From Alkalibacter saccharofermentans DSM 14828 (GTDB lineage: Bacteria > Bacillota > Clostridia > Eubacteriales > Alkalibacteraceae), in the NCBI RefSeq assembly GCF_900128885.1, contig NZ_FQTU01000017.1:1-50538 (forward strand): a stretch of 50,538 bases of DNA, written 5' to 3'. Below are positions 40,617-48,684 of the stretch, piece after piece. The notes beneath the pieces are model-generated. The model was not told the DNA's origin and did not search any database. It saw nothing but the letters and a program-made list of their open reading frames with translations. The position numbers and the translations under genes were made by a program. Numbering within the stretch: position 1 is the stretch's first letter; each line of letters begins with the position of its first letter.

Positions 40617-40660
40617 GAATCAGAAGGTCGGGGGTTCGAATCCCTTCGGGCACGCCATTA
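40617..40660 (+). repeat. attR, 44-bp direct repeat
   Basis: Exact copy of 30942-30985, the 3' part of tRNA-Arg(ACG) with CCA. There is no 5' half of a tRNA in front of it, so this is the element-derived junction and not a second tRNA gene. Confidence 0.92.
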
Positions 40661-40697
40661 TAAAACGCCTTAGTCGTCAGACTAGGGCGTTTTATAA
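40659..40697 (+). terminator. original tRNA-Arg terminator, displaced by the insertion
   Basis: A 14-bp stem (AAAACGCCTTAGTC / GACTAGGGCGTTTT, one G-T pair) with a GTCA loop starts right after attR. Before integration it would have stood just behind the tRNA. Confidence 0.75.
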
Positions 40698-40755
40698 TAT
40701 GTATAAATAAAGGTTTTCGAACCTGCCGGTTTCATAAACCTCGTAGGGGGCCAAA

Positions 40756-40800
40756 ATAACAAAATTATATTTAAAACACAAATACAATTTTGTTATACTA
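40756..40800 (+). promoter_or_regulatory. inverted repeat and promoter of the HNH gene
   Basis: Perfect 11-bp inverted repeat ATAACAAAATT/AATTTTGTTAT (40756-40766, 40786-40796). Its right arm overlaps TGTTATACT, an extended -10. This could be an operator for self-control of the endonuclease gene. Confidence 0.45.
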
Positions 40801-40889
40801 TTACTAAGTATTTGTAAATGAGAAATATCAAGAATATAGTCAAGCACCAATATTAAGCTTGACTCAGATTCTGGTTTTGGGGTGGAATT

Positions 40890-41786
40890 ATGGGATATGA
40901 AGCTTGGTATAATGAAATTAATTCGACAAAAATTAATAGACAACACGGACAAGTTAAAATATACAAACTCATTCTTTTGATTTGCATGCTTTCCAGAGGA
41001 AAAAGCAAATGGTTCATGCCGGTTAAAGCTGAAGAGGTAGCATTGGATTTCTATAGATATCTAACAGACAATACGGAAATTCGAGATTTATCATTTGGAG
41101 ATTCGGGTAAGAGAAAGTACTTTGATTTTTTTGATAAAAAATATATTATACATCTGATTGAATCAAATCCCATGAAATATTGGGGTGGCAGCAGTTTGTA
41201 CGGACATGCCAGATTTGATGGTGAATATTTTTGGATTGATATTGATATAAAATCCAAAGATTGCACGATTGTATATGAGATGACAAAAGAATTATGTATC
41301 AGACGTATAGAGTATGAAACGGGGATTCCATTCGACAGCCGGGTAGATTTGCAAGATGAGTATAAATACCTGGTCAGTGAGACTGAAAAACTGGGAATTA
41401 AAGAAACAGAAAAAGAGTTCATCATAAAGGGGAGGATAGGTCAAGAGAAATTTAGAAACAGGCTATTAGAAAGATATGACAGGTGTATGCTGTGTGGAGT
41501 TAGAAATTACTCATTGCTCATTGCAAGCCATATAAAGCCTTGGAAGGACAGCCTTGATTTTGAGAAAATTGATACAGATAATGGATTTATTTTGTGCCCT
41601 AATCACGATAAGCTATTTGACAAAGGATTATTAACTTTTAAAGACTCAGGAACGAGCATGATTTCTAAAAAGCTACATGGAGATATTGATAAGTTGAACG
41701 TCGATAGAAGAATCATTTATGAACTTTCTGATGGCAACAAGAGATATTTAGACTGGCATAGGAATATTGTGTTTGAAAGAGAGTGA
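40890..41786 (+). CDS. HNH endonuclease domain protein (restriction-like)
   Basis: 298 residues. The N-terminal 175 residues are unrecognised. The C-terminal part is an HNH_2-type nuclease: GQEKFRNRLLERYDRCMLCGV, LLIASHIKPWKDS (His of the ββα-metal motif), then DNGFILCPNHDKLFDKGLLTF. Similar proteins are annotated as restriction endonucleases and often stand alone. No methyltransferase is near. It has its own promoter and terminator and lies just outside attR of the island. Phage defence is a reasonable guess; not shown. Confidence 0.8.
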   Translation: MGYEAWYNEINSTKINRQHGQVKIYKLILLICMLSRGKSKWFMPVKAEEVALDFYRYLTDNTEIRDLSFGDSGKRKYFDFFDKKYIIHLIESNPMKYWGGSSLYGHARFDGEYFWIDIDIKSKDCTIVYEMTKELCIRRIEYETGIPFDSRVDLQDEYKYLVSETEKLGIKETEKEFIIKGRIGQEKFRNRLLERYDRCMLCGVRNYSLLIASHIKPWKDSLDFEKIDTDNGFILCPNHDKLFDKGLLTFKDSGTSMISKKLHGDIDKLNVDRRIIYELSDGNKRYLDWHRNIVFERE

Positions 41787-41821
41787 GATAAAAACGCTCA
41801 TTATGTGTATCTCATTTTTTT
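41784..41821 (+). terminator. terminator of the HNH gene
   Basis: Stem TGAGATA/TATCTCA (41784-41790, 41808-41814) followed by T8; the stem begins in the stop codon. Confidence 0.8.
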
Positions 41822-41947
41822 TAGATTTTATTAATTATGTTAATTGTAGCATCTAAGAGATTTAATACTACGCTCAAACTGATAGAATTGAAAATATTGG
41901 GTATAAATCAAATGTGAGGATAGTATTCTATTAAGGGAGGTATTGTG

Positions 41948-42379
41948 ATGAGTTTAAAAGACGGCGTAAAGAAAATTTTTGGTTCAGCAAAAGACAAAAG
42001 TGAAAAAATAGTTGATAAGACAGAGGACAAGGTTGACAAGGTAAAAGATAAGGCGGATGATAAATTTGAAAAAGCAAAGGATCGGGCGGAGGATTCTTTG
42101 AAAAAAACCAAGAACAAGCTTAAGGGCATTAAAGAAAAATCTAAAGATAAAATTGAAGAGTTGTCTGAAAAAGGCGAAAAAATTAAGGGCGAGATAGACG
42201 ACAAGGTAGAAAAAGTCAAAGATAAAGCTGATGAGTTGAAAGAAGAAACAGCTGAAAAAACTGAAAAAGCAAAGGATAAAGCTAAAGAACTTAAAAAAAA
42301 AGCTGAAGGTAAAGTTGAAGAAGCAAGAGAGAATTTGAAAGCAGCAGTTGATGATGTAGATGATGAAAAAGAGAAATAA
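41948..42379 (+). CDS. LEA-like lysine/glutamate-rich repeat protein
   Basis: 143 residues, almost all Lys, Glu, Asp and Ala, built from loose 11-residue units such as KVDKVKDKADD, KVEKVKDKADE and KTEKAKDKAKE. This is the pattern of group 3 LEA / YtxH-like proteins: disordered or amphipathic helices linked to desiccation, salt or envelope stress. No signal peptide. GGGAGG lies 7 nt before ATG 41948. It is followed by its own terminator. It precedes an osmotic channel gene, which fits an osmotic stress theme. Confidence 0.75.
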   Translation: MSLKDGVKKIFGSAKDKSEKIVDKTEDKVDKVKDKADDKFEKAKDRAEDSLKKTKNKLKGIKEKSKDKIEELSEKGEKIKGEIDDKVEKVKDKADELKEETAEKTEKAKDKAKELKKKAEGKVEEARENLKAAVDDVDDEKEK

Positions 42380-42396
42380 AAAGCGATAATAAGTTC

Positions 42397-42428
42397 AAGC
42401 CGGTCAAATTGATCGGTTTGTTTTTTTG
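42397..42428 (+). terminator. terminator of the LEA-like gene
   Basis: Stem AAGCCGGTC/GATCGGTTT (42397-42405, 42411-42419, two G-T pairs) followed by GT8. The remaining gap to 42665 is A/T-rich and I see no gene in it. Confidence 0.8.
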
Positions 42429-42665
42429 ATTTAAAAAAATATGATAAAAATATTTTACAGAGTCATCACAATATGTGGTATAACCATGACCAATAAATAT
42501 ATATTGAAAAATGGGAAAGTCGAGGTATTTTGAAATATAAAAGACAGGATAATCCAGCACAAACTCAATAACAAATAAAATTTGATAGAGAGCGCATGAA
42601 AAAGGGTAAATATTCTTTGATTATAATTTTGTTAAATATATATTGGTTTTTAAAGGGGTAATGTC

Positions 42666-43565
42666 ATGGAAAAATATTTGGAGCTATTTATAGAAGAACC
42701 TTCGATAAGAAAACTTGTTGTTGCAGTAATCGGAGCTTTTATAATCATAGTAATAAAAAATCTTATTAGAGCTCGATTGGGCAAGTATATTAAAGACAGA
42801 AGCAGTTCGTATAAAACAAAGAAAGCCGTTAATGTTGTGGGTTACTTTGCGGTCGTGGTATTTATAATGATTCTTTATAGTGATAGCCTAGGAGGAGTGA
42901 CGGTAGTTTTGGGGATTGCAGGCGCCGGTATAGCATTTGCGCTCCAGGAGATTATTGTAAGCATTGCCGGTTGGGTCACTATCTTGACTAGTGATATTTA
43001 TAAAACCGGCGATAGAGTTCTGTTGGGAGGTATAAAGGGCGATGTTATTGATGTTGGAATTTTGCGTACGACCATTATGGAGATAGCCAGCTGGGTAGAT
43101 GGAGACCTTTATAATGGGAGGATAGTAAGAATAGGCAATAGTTTTGTATTCAAAGAGCCAGTTTATAATTATTCTTCTGATTTCCCTTTTTTATGGGATC
43201 AAATCAAAATTCCTATTAAATACGGCAGCGATTATAAGCTGGCAAGGAAAATTTTATATGATGTAGCTCAAGAAGTTGTCGGGAACTATTCAGATGAGGC
43301 AAAATCTTATTGGGATGTCATGGTAAAAAAATATTTAATAGAAGATGCAACTACACAGCCTATGGTGACTATGATAGCCAATGACAACTGGGTAGAATTT
43401 ACATTGAGGTTTGTAGTTGATTACAAAAGGCGAGTTGTGGTTAAAGATCTCTTATTCACAAGAATATTGGAAAAAATCGAAAATGAATCAAAGAACATAG
43501 AAATGGCATCGGCGACATTTGAATTAGTAGAGATGCCTACCATTGAGGTAAAAACAAAACTCTAA
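42666..43565 (+). CDS. mscS: small-conductance mechanosensitive channel (MscS family)
   Basis: 299 residues. Helices near 15-32 and 50-68, then the pore-lining helix GVTVVLGIAGAGIAFALQEIIVSIAGWV with the Gly/Ala packing typical of TM3. A beta domain (TGDRVLLGGIKGDVIDVGILRTTI) and a cytoplasmic alpha/beta domain follow. It releases solutes on hypo-osmotic shock. The soluble part is somewhat diverged (long PVYNYSSDFPFLWDQIKI). Confidence 0.92.
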   Translation: MEKYLELFIEEPSIRKLVVAVIGAFIIIVIKNLIRARLGKYIKDRSSSYKTKKAVNVVGYFAVVVFIMILYSDSLGGVTVVLGIAGAGIAFALQEIIVSIAGWVTILTSDIYKTGDRVLLGGIKGDVIDVGILRTTIMEIASWVDGDLYNGRIVRIGNSFVFKEPVYNYSSDFPFLWDQIKIPIKYGSDYKLARKILYDVAQEVVGNYSDEAKSYWDVMVKKYLIEDATTQPMVTMIANDNWVEFTLRFVVDYKRRVVVKDLLFTRILEKIENESKNIEMASATFELVEMPTIEVKTKL

Positions 43566-43626
43566 TTAAAAAATCCAAATAGAGATATAGAAACATCATT
43601 CAATAAAAAAGAATACCTCAAAATCC

Positions 43627-43678
43627 AACTACAATGTGAAGTGATCTAATAAGATAGCTCAGCATTGTAGTTTTATTA
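43627..43678 (+). terminator. terminator of mscS
   Basis: Long hairpin with outer stem AACTACAATG/CATTGTAGTT (43627-43636, 43663-43672) and inner paired part, followed by TTTTATTA. The rest of the gap to 43833 shows no gene. Confidence 0.7.
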
Positions 43679-43833
43679 TGTTCAGCTTTTGCGGGTAAAA
43701 GATAAATATAATCAAATAGTATAAAACTGTCTTGGGATAGGGTACAAGTGGGTGTCTCAAAAAGCGTGCAACCATTTGGACTTATCAAGGATACCGTTTA
43801 CAAGCTATAATCTAAGACAAGAGGTGAAACAAA

Positions 43834-45864
43834 TTGTTGGATTACAAAGATTACTACATGCTCAACCTACTATCACATACTTATCAAACCTTGAGCGTTG
43901 ACGATTTGTCAAAGCTGATAGGGGTTTCGAGAAGAAGCATTTACTATTCATTAAATAAAATTAATGAATATTTGACTGCCAATGATTTGCCAGCAATTGA
44001 AAACCTGCGAGATGAAGGAGTGATATTGCCGGAAGAAACAAAAGATTTTTTCAAAAATGATATTCAAGATGCGCTGGATGGTGTTTATGTTTACACACAA
44101 AAAGAAAGAATCGCAATAGAGATAATGCTGATCCTTACAAAAACAAGGTTTTTGAGCATAAGCGATTTTGAAGAGTTATTCATGGTAAGCAGAAATACGA
44201 TAATTTCAGATGTTAAAGAACTGCGTAAAATGATAGCAACTTTTAACTTGACATTAGAGTACGAACAGGGTTTGGGTTACTTTATAAATGGGACACAAAT
44301 ACGTATTCGAAGTGTTCTTCTGTATACATATTCATCGTACAACTACCTTTTTAAAATTAATCGATTTGATGTGTATGATGATCAGGAAGTTAAAAAAATA
44401 CTTTGCCTATTAAATAGAGTAGAGGAGAAAAACTCAGTTTCATACGTCGCAGCAACGAAAGAAATTTTAGCAAAGTTGCTTGCCACTATAAAAAAACACA
44501 ATTTTGAGAAGATGACATTTAACAAAAGCGACATAAAAACATTAGAAGAGAGTTCGGAGTTTCAAGGGGTAAACCATTACTTTAAATCCATATTTCCCAT
44601 CGAAGAACAAAGATATATAACCCTTCAACTTATGGGACTTAGGGTTAATACACACCATGATTTTGAAAGCAGTGATGATGAGTATATCGACGAAATAGTA
44701 AACTTTATCATAAAAAGGTTTAAAGAGCTAACTCTAATCGATATAAAAGAAGAGAAGATATTGTATGAAGGACTTTATTTTCATATGAAAAGCGCATTGA
44801 TCAGATATAAATACGGCATAATTTATGACAATGAGTTAAAGGAAGATCTCAAGGAAGAATACCAGGCGATTTATAGAATAAGCGAAATAATCTGCAAGGA
44901 ACTAGAAGAAATTGTTGGCAACCCAGTTAATGAAGATGACATAGCGTATATGGCAATGCATTTTGGAGGACATCTAAAAAGAGAAAAAAACGAACTATCA
45001 TTTCCAAAAATCTTGCTGGTTTGTCTAAACGGTATAGCAACTTCGAAACTGCTAAGAAAAGAAGTTGAGCATCTCCTAGAAAATATCGAAATAATTGATG
45101 CTGTCAGATTAGATGAAATTAAAGACTATGCAGATGATGTTGACTATATAATAACTACAGTGCCAATCGACATAAAAGATTATGCTCAAAAAACCCTTAT
45201 GGTTTCTCCAATACTTACCGCACTAGATAGAGATAGACTGTTTAAAATTTTTAATAAGAACCAAAGAGGCTTTAACCTAGAGACGATGAAGCAGACCGTA
45301 TACAAAAAGATAGAAAAAGAGTTTGACGAAGATATCGCAAGAAAAATAATTGCAATAGTAGACAAGGAATTAAATAAACATGTGGATTCTTTAAATATTT
45401 CCAAAAGGAAGGTACAACCGATGCTAAACGAATTAATAACTGAAGACAAAATCATAATTAAAGATAAAGTAGACAACTACCAAGAAGCTATTTATGAAAG
45501 CGCAAAGCCATTGTTGGAAGGAGGTTATATTGAAGATAGGTATTTAAAAAAAGTAATTCAAAACATTAAAGACTTAGGTCCATACATAGTAATAGCACCC
45601 AATGTAGCTATATCTCATGCAAGACCAGAAGATGGTGTAATCGAACTTGGGATGAGTATTTTAATTTTGGATGAAGCAGTAAGCTTTTCAAATGAAAAAG
45701 AACGGAATGCAAAGCTTATAGTGACGTTGGCGGCACCAGATGATGAATCCCACTTAAAAGCTCTAGGTCAACTCAGCGAACTTCTTATGAACTCAATGGA
45801 TGATATGCTTGCAAGTAAATCAAAAGAAGATGTACTGAATTTAATAAAAAGATATTCAAAATGA
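43834..45864 (+). CDS. PRD-containing PTS regulator with EIIB-like and EIIA domains (MtlR/BglG type)
   Basis: 676 residues. N-terminal HTH pair (HTYQTLSVDDLSKLIGVSRRSIYY, then ISDFEELFMVSRNTIISDVKEL), two PRDs (about 190-390, with histidines in LRVNTHHDFES and MAMHFGGH), an EIIB-like domain (ILLVCLNGIATSKLL, Cys present) and a C-terminal EIIA domain of the mannitol/fructose class with active-site VAISHARPEDGV. It is phosphorylated by the PTS and controls the operon. TTG start with AAGAGGTG 7-8 nt upstream. It may also donate phosphate, since no other EIIA gene is present. Confidence 0.9.
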   Translation: MLDYKDYYMLNLLSHTYQTLSVDDLSKLIGVSRRSIYYSLNKINEYLTANDLPAIENLRDEGVILPEETKDFFKNDIQDALDGVYVYTQKERIAIEIMLILTKTRFLSISDFEELFMVSRNTIISDVKELRKMIATFNLTLEYEQGLGYFINGTQIRIRSVLLYTYSSYNYLFKINRFDVYDDQEVKKILCLLNRVEEKNSVSYVAATKEILAKLLATIKKHNFEKMTFNKSDIKTLEESSEFQGVNHYFKSIFPIEEQRYITLQLMGLRVNTHHDFESSDDEYIDEIVNFIIKRFKELTLIDIKEEKILYEGLYFHMKSALIRYKYGIIYDNELKEDLKEEYQAIYRISEIICKELEEIVGNPVNEDDIAYMAMHFGGHLKREKNELSFPKILLVCLNGIATSKLLRKEVEHLLENIEIIDAVRLDEIKDYADDVDYIITTVPIDIKDYAQKTLMVSPILTALDRDRLFKIFNKNQRGFNLETMKQTVYKKIEKEFDEDIARKIIAIVDKELNKHVDSLNISKRKVQPMLNELITEDKIIIKDKVDNYQEAIYESAKPLLEGGYIEDRYLKKVIQNIKDLGPYIVIAPNVAISHARPEDGVIELGMSILILDEAVSFSNEKERNAKLIVTLAAPDDESHLKALGQLSELLMNSMDDMLASKSKEDVLNLIKRYSK

Positions 45865-45877
45865 GGAGGAGAAAGTT

Positions 45878-46150
45878 ATGAAAAAAATAGCAGCTATATG
45901 TGGCTCAGGATTGGGAAGCAGCTTTATGGTGGAAATGAATATTCAAACAGCTTTAAAGGATTTGGGGTTTAACGACATCGAGGTAGAACACATGGACCTA
46001 GGCAGTGCATGGCCAGGCGTAGCAGACTTGATCGTTTGTGGTAAAGATTTAGAAGATAGCTGTAAACGCTTTGGAGAAGTGTTAGCACTTGACAATATCT
46101 TAGACAAGGATGAGCTAAAGGGAAAACTTGAGGCTTGGTTAAATGGGTAA
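45878..46150 (+). CDS. ulaB: PTS EIIB component, ascorbate type (UlaB/SgaB-like)
   Basis: 90 residues. The Cys phosphorylation loop IAAICGSGLGSSFMVEMN lies at residues 4-20. It passes phosphate from EIIA to the incoming sugar at EIIC. GGAGGAG precedes the ATG; it starts 13 nt after the regulator. Confidence 0.92.
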   Translation: MKKIAAICGSGLGSSFMVEMNIQTALKDLGFNDIEVEHMDLGSAWPGVADLIVCGKDLEDSCKRFGEVLALDNILDKDELKGKLEAWLNG

Positions 46151-46189
46151 GGTACTGTTTAGATAAAACAATTAAAGGAGACGATATTT

Positions 46190-47566
46190 ATGGAAATGCT
46201 TATTCAATTTATAACGGACTTTTTAGGAACCCCTGCAATACTGGTAGGTGTAATAATTCTTGTAGGTCTGTTAGCACAAAAGAAAGGTGTTAGTGATGTT
46301 GTTCGTGGCACTATCAAAGGGGTACTAGGCTTTCTGATTCTAGGTGCAGGCGCGGGTGTTATTGTTGGGGCTATCGTACCATTCGGTTCACTATTTGGAG
46401 AAGCCTTTAATATGCAGGGGGTTGTACCAAACAATGAAGCGATAGTTGCTGAAGCGCTAGGTACGTATGGTTCAGCAACGGCAATCATTATGGTTGTAGG
46501 AATGATTGCAAATATTATAATCGCACGATTCACAAAGCTGAAGTATATATTTTTAACTGGACATCATACACTATATATGGCTGCAATGATAGCTATAGTA
46601 TTGGTTGTTGCAGGATTTGAAGGAATTTTACTCTACTTGTTTGGGGGCATGGCATTAGGACTTACCATGGCGTTTTTCCCAGCTATCGCACAGCCTACGA
46701 TGCGCAAGATTACAGGAAATGATGATATCGCTTTTGGACATTTTTCTACATTGACTTACGTACTGAGTGCAAAGATAGGGAAACTGGTAGGCAAGGGTTC
46801 AAAATCTACCGAAGAGACATCCTTCCCTAAAGGACTTGCCTTCTTGCGTGATAGCTCAATATCGATAGCGCTTACCATGATGGCAATGTATTTAATAGTT
46901 GTTATTATTGCAGGTCCTGCTTATACGGAGACACTCTCCGGTGGACAAAACTTCATTATTTACGCATTGTTGCAAGCGATAACATTTGCAGCAGGGGTAT
47001 ACATAGTTCTTCAGGGAGTTAGATTAGTAATAGCTGAAATCGTTCCAGCATTTAAAGGATTCAGTGAGAAGTTAGTGCCAAATGCCAAGCCGGCGCTAGA
47101 TTGTCCGGTAGTGTTTCCTTTTGCGCCAAATGCGGTTTTGATAGGTTTTCTGTCATCATTTCTAGGAGGAGTCGTTGGTATGTTGATTCTTGTGCTTCTG
47201 AGAGACACAGCATTGAGTCCCATGGTGATCTTACCGGGCGTAGTGCCACATTTCTTTGTTGGCGCAACAGCAGGGGTTTTTGGAAATGCAACAGGCGGTA
47301 GACGAGGTGCAATCTTCGGTTCGTTTGTTAATGGATTGGTTATTACTTTCTTGCCGCTGTTTCTTCTTCCGGTACTTGGAGACCTAGGGTATGCAAATAC
47401 GACTTTCTCAGATGCTGATTTCATAGGCGTTGGAATCCTTATCGGATGGGTAGCTACATTCAAAAAGGCATGGTTGGTAGGAGCTGTAATCACTACGCTG
47501 TTTGCTATACCTTTTGTACATGCAATGCTTAATAAGGACAAGCTGCAGGCAGTTGAAAAAAACTAG
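46190..47566 (+). CDS. ulaA: PTS EIIC component, ascorbate type (UlaA/SgaT-like)
   Basis: 458 residues with about 11 membrane segments. The start FITDFLGTPAILVGVIILVGLLAQKK and TGHHTLYMAAMIAIV, FLSSFLGGVVGML are UlaA family hallmarks. It moves an ascorbate-like substrate across the membrane. No ascorbate-catabolism genes (UlaD/E/F or lactonase) follow, so the true substrate is open. Confidence 0.9.
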   Translation: MEMLIQFITDFLGTPAILVGVIILVGLLAQKKGVSDVVRGTIKGVLGFLILGAGAGVIVGAIVPFGSLFGEAFNMQGVVPNNEAIVAEALGTYGSATAIIMVVGMIANIIIARFTKLKYIFLTGHHTLYMAAMIAIVLVVAGFEGILLYLFGGMALGLTMAFFPAIAQPTMRKITGNDDIAFGHFSTLTYVLSAKIGKLVGKGSKSTEETSFPKGLAFLRDSSISIALTMMAMYLIVVIIAGPAYTETLSGGQNFIIYALLQAITFAAGVYIVLQGVRLVIAEIVPAFKGFSEKLVPNAKPALDCPVVFPFAPNAVLIGFLSSFLGGVVGMLILVLLRDTALSPMVILPGVVPHFFVGATAGVFGNATGGRRGAIFGSFVNGLVITFLPLFLLPVLGDLGYANTTFSDADFIGVGILIGWVATFKKAWLVGAVITTLFAIPFVHAMLNKDKLQAVEKN

Positions 47567-47577
47567 ATAATCATTTT

Positions 47578-47606
47578 AAGGCATTCCAATATGGAGTGCC
47601 TTTTAT
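47578..47606 (+). terminator. terminator of the PTS operon
   Basis: Stem AAGGCATTCC/GGAGTGCCTT followed by TTAT, 11 nt after the EIIC stop. Confidence 0.75.
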
Positions 47607-47711
47607 ATGTGTTGTCATCGTAAATATTTAATGAGATAATGATTCTAGGATATGTAGAAGAGTAAAGGCGATTTTTAATGAGAACAGCTTAGAACTTTAG
47701 GAGGAGAAGTC

Positions 47712-48248
47712 ATGACTGAAAATGAATTGGTAGAAGTCTTAAAAGTACGGTTTGAAAAAAACATGAATCGTCATAAGGAAGTTAAATGGAAAGAGATTCA
47801 AAAAAAGCTTGAAGAAAGTCCAGAGAAGCTTGCATCTTTAAAAGAGATGGAATTAACCGGTGGAGAACCTGATGTTGTAGGTTATGATAAGTCAACGGGG
47901 GAATACGTTTTTGTCGATTGCTCAAAAGAAAGCCCAAAAGGAAGACGAAGCATTTGCTACGACCCAGAGGCTTTAGAGTCAAGAAAAAAAAACAAACCTA
48001 TAAACAGTGCTTTAGGAATGGCAAAAGATATGGGAATCGAGATTTTAACAGAAGAAGAGTACAGAGGCTTGCAAAAGCTGGGAACCTTCGACACCAAGAC
48101 TTCCAGCTGGATAAAAACTCCTGAAAATATTCGAAAGCTTGGTGGAGCAATGTTTTGTGATCGTCGATACGATACCGTATTTGTCTACCACAATGGAGCT
48201 GAGTCTTATTATGGAGCTAGAGGGTTCCGTGGATCGCTAAGAATTTAA
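47712..48248 (+). CDS. DUF4256 family protein
   Basis: 178 residues, full length for DUF4256. Family-typical segments: HPEVKW-like RHKEVKWKEIQKKLE near 18, MELTGGEPDVVGYDKSTGEYVFVDCSKESP near 48-75, and the C-terminal GAMFCDRRYDTVFVYHNGAESYYGARGF. Function unknown in the family. GGAGGAG precedes the ATG. Confidence 0.88.
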   Translation: MTENELVEVLKVRFEKNMNRHKEVKWKEIQKKLEESPEKLASLKEMELTGGEPDVVGYDKSTGEYVFVDCSKESPKGRRSICYDPEALESRKKNKPINSALGMAKDMGIEILTEEEYRGLQKLGTFDTKTSSWIKTPENIRKLGGAMFCDRRYDTVFVYHNGAESYYGARGFRGSLRI

Positions 48249-48271
48249 GCAAAAATAGATAAAATTAACCC

Positions 48272-48313
48272 AACCACCTAAAAGTTATTATATAAAACGT
48301 TTAGGTGGTTTCA
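48272..48313 (+). terminator. terminator of the DUF4256 gene (copy 1 of a repeated hairpin)
   Basis: Stem AACCACCTAAA/TTTAGGTGGTT with loop starting AGTTATTAT. A closely related hairpin ends metY at 49982. Confidence 0.75.
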
Positions 48314-48329
48314 AATATCTATTATGAAC

Positions 48330-48607
48330 AATAAAAGTAAGAGATCGTACTACGCTTTTCAACTTGGTCATAGGCAGTAATTGTTATCCGGTTAGCACAG
48401 GAATGATATGAAAAAGCCAAACGGTGAAAACAGGGTCTCGAAAAGTCTTGAGGAAGATGAATACATGCGCTATGGAAAAGAACATGCTCCTTAACAGATA
48501 TGCCAAAGCATATGTGGATGCACTTAAGAGGTATTGATTGAATGTAAATAAAAGTTGACGAGCCCATTAGACATAGCTTTAAGCTATGTCTAATGGGTGT
48601 TTTTTTG
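48330..48607 (+). ncRNA. candidate structured RNA with its own terminator
   Basis: No protein frame is convincing in this 436-base gap. The stretch has local hairpins (for example ATATGC-CAAA-GCATAT near 48500, enclosed by CTTAA/TTAAG) and closes with a strong terminator: a 15-bp perfect stem CCCATTAGACATAGC/GCTATGTCTAATGGG and T8 (48563-48607). It could be a small RNA, a metY leader, or a group II intron-like fragment. I cannot assign a family, and no SAM-I or T-box core is present. Confidence 0.35.
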
Positions 48608-48684
48608 TATTATTAATGATTCCCAGTTTGCTTTATACTAATAATCAAATAACTCTTAATGTTGAAATGTCAGGGGGAAGTTCA

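Larger units (their letters stand above)
30942..40660. mobile_element. 9.7-kb phage-inducible-island-like element at tRNA-Arg
   Basis: Bounded by a perfect 44-bp direct repeat of the tRNA-Arg 3' end. Inside: integrase with divergent repressor/Cro, AlpA-like factor, replication initiator and DnaB-like helicase, LexA box, CSD protein, cos-like stretch, TerS-like pseudogene, ArpU-like regulator, and an exonuclease-BRCT gene. It lacks capsid, portal, tail, lysis, relaxase and mating genes. Size and order fit a PICI (SaPI-like satellite). A heavily deleted prophage is the alternative. Confidence 0.75.

Noticed and set aside
40617..40660. A second tRNA-Arg gene
   Set aside because: Only the 3' half is present, with no acceptor 5' strand, D-arm or anticodon; it is the attR copy.
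30942..40660. Integrative conjugative element
   Set aside because: No relaxase, coupling protein or type IV secretion gene is present, and phage-type replication and packaging genes are.
47011..47541. 176-codon minus-strand frame opposite the EIIC gene
   Set aside because: Antisense shadow of a strongly supported membrane protein, with no ribosome binding site or family match.
48608..48684. SAM riboswitch or methionine T-box before metY
   Set aside because: Neither the SAM-I core nor a GGTGGTACCGCG T-box motif occurs in the leader or the preceding gap.
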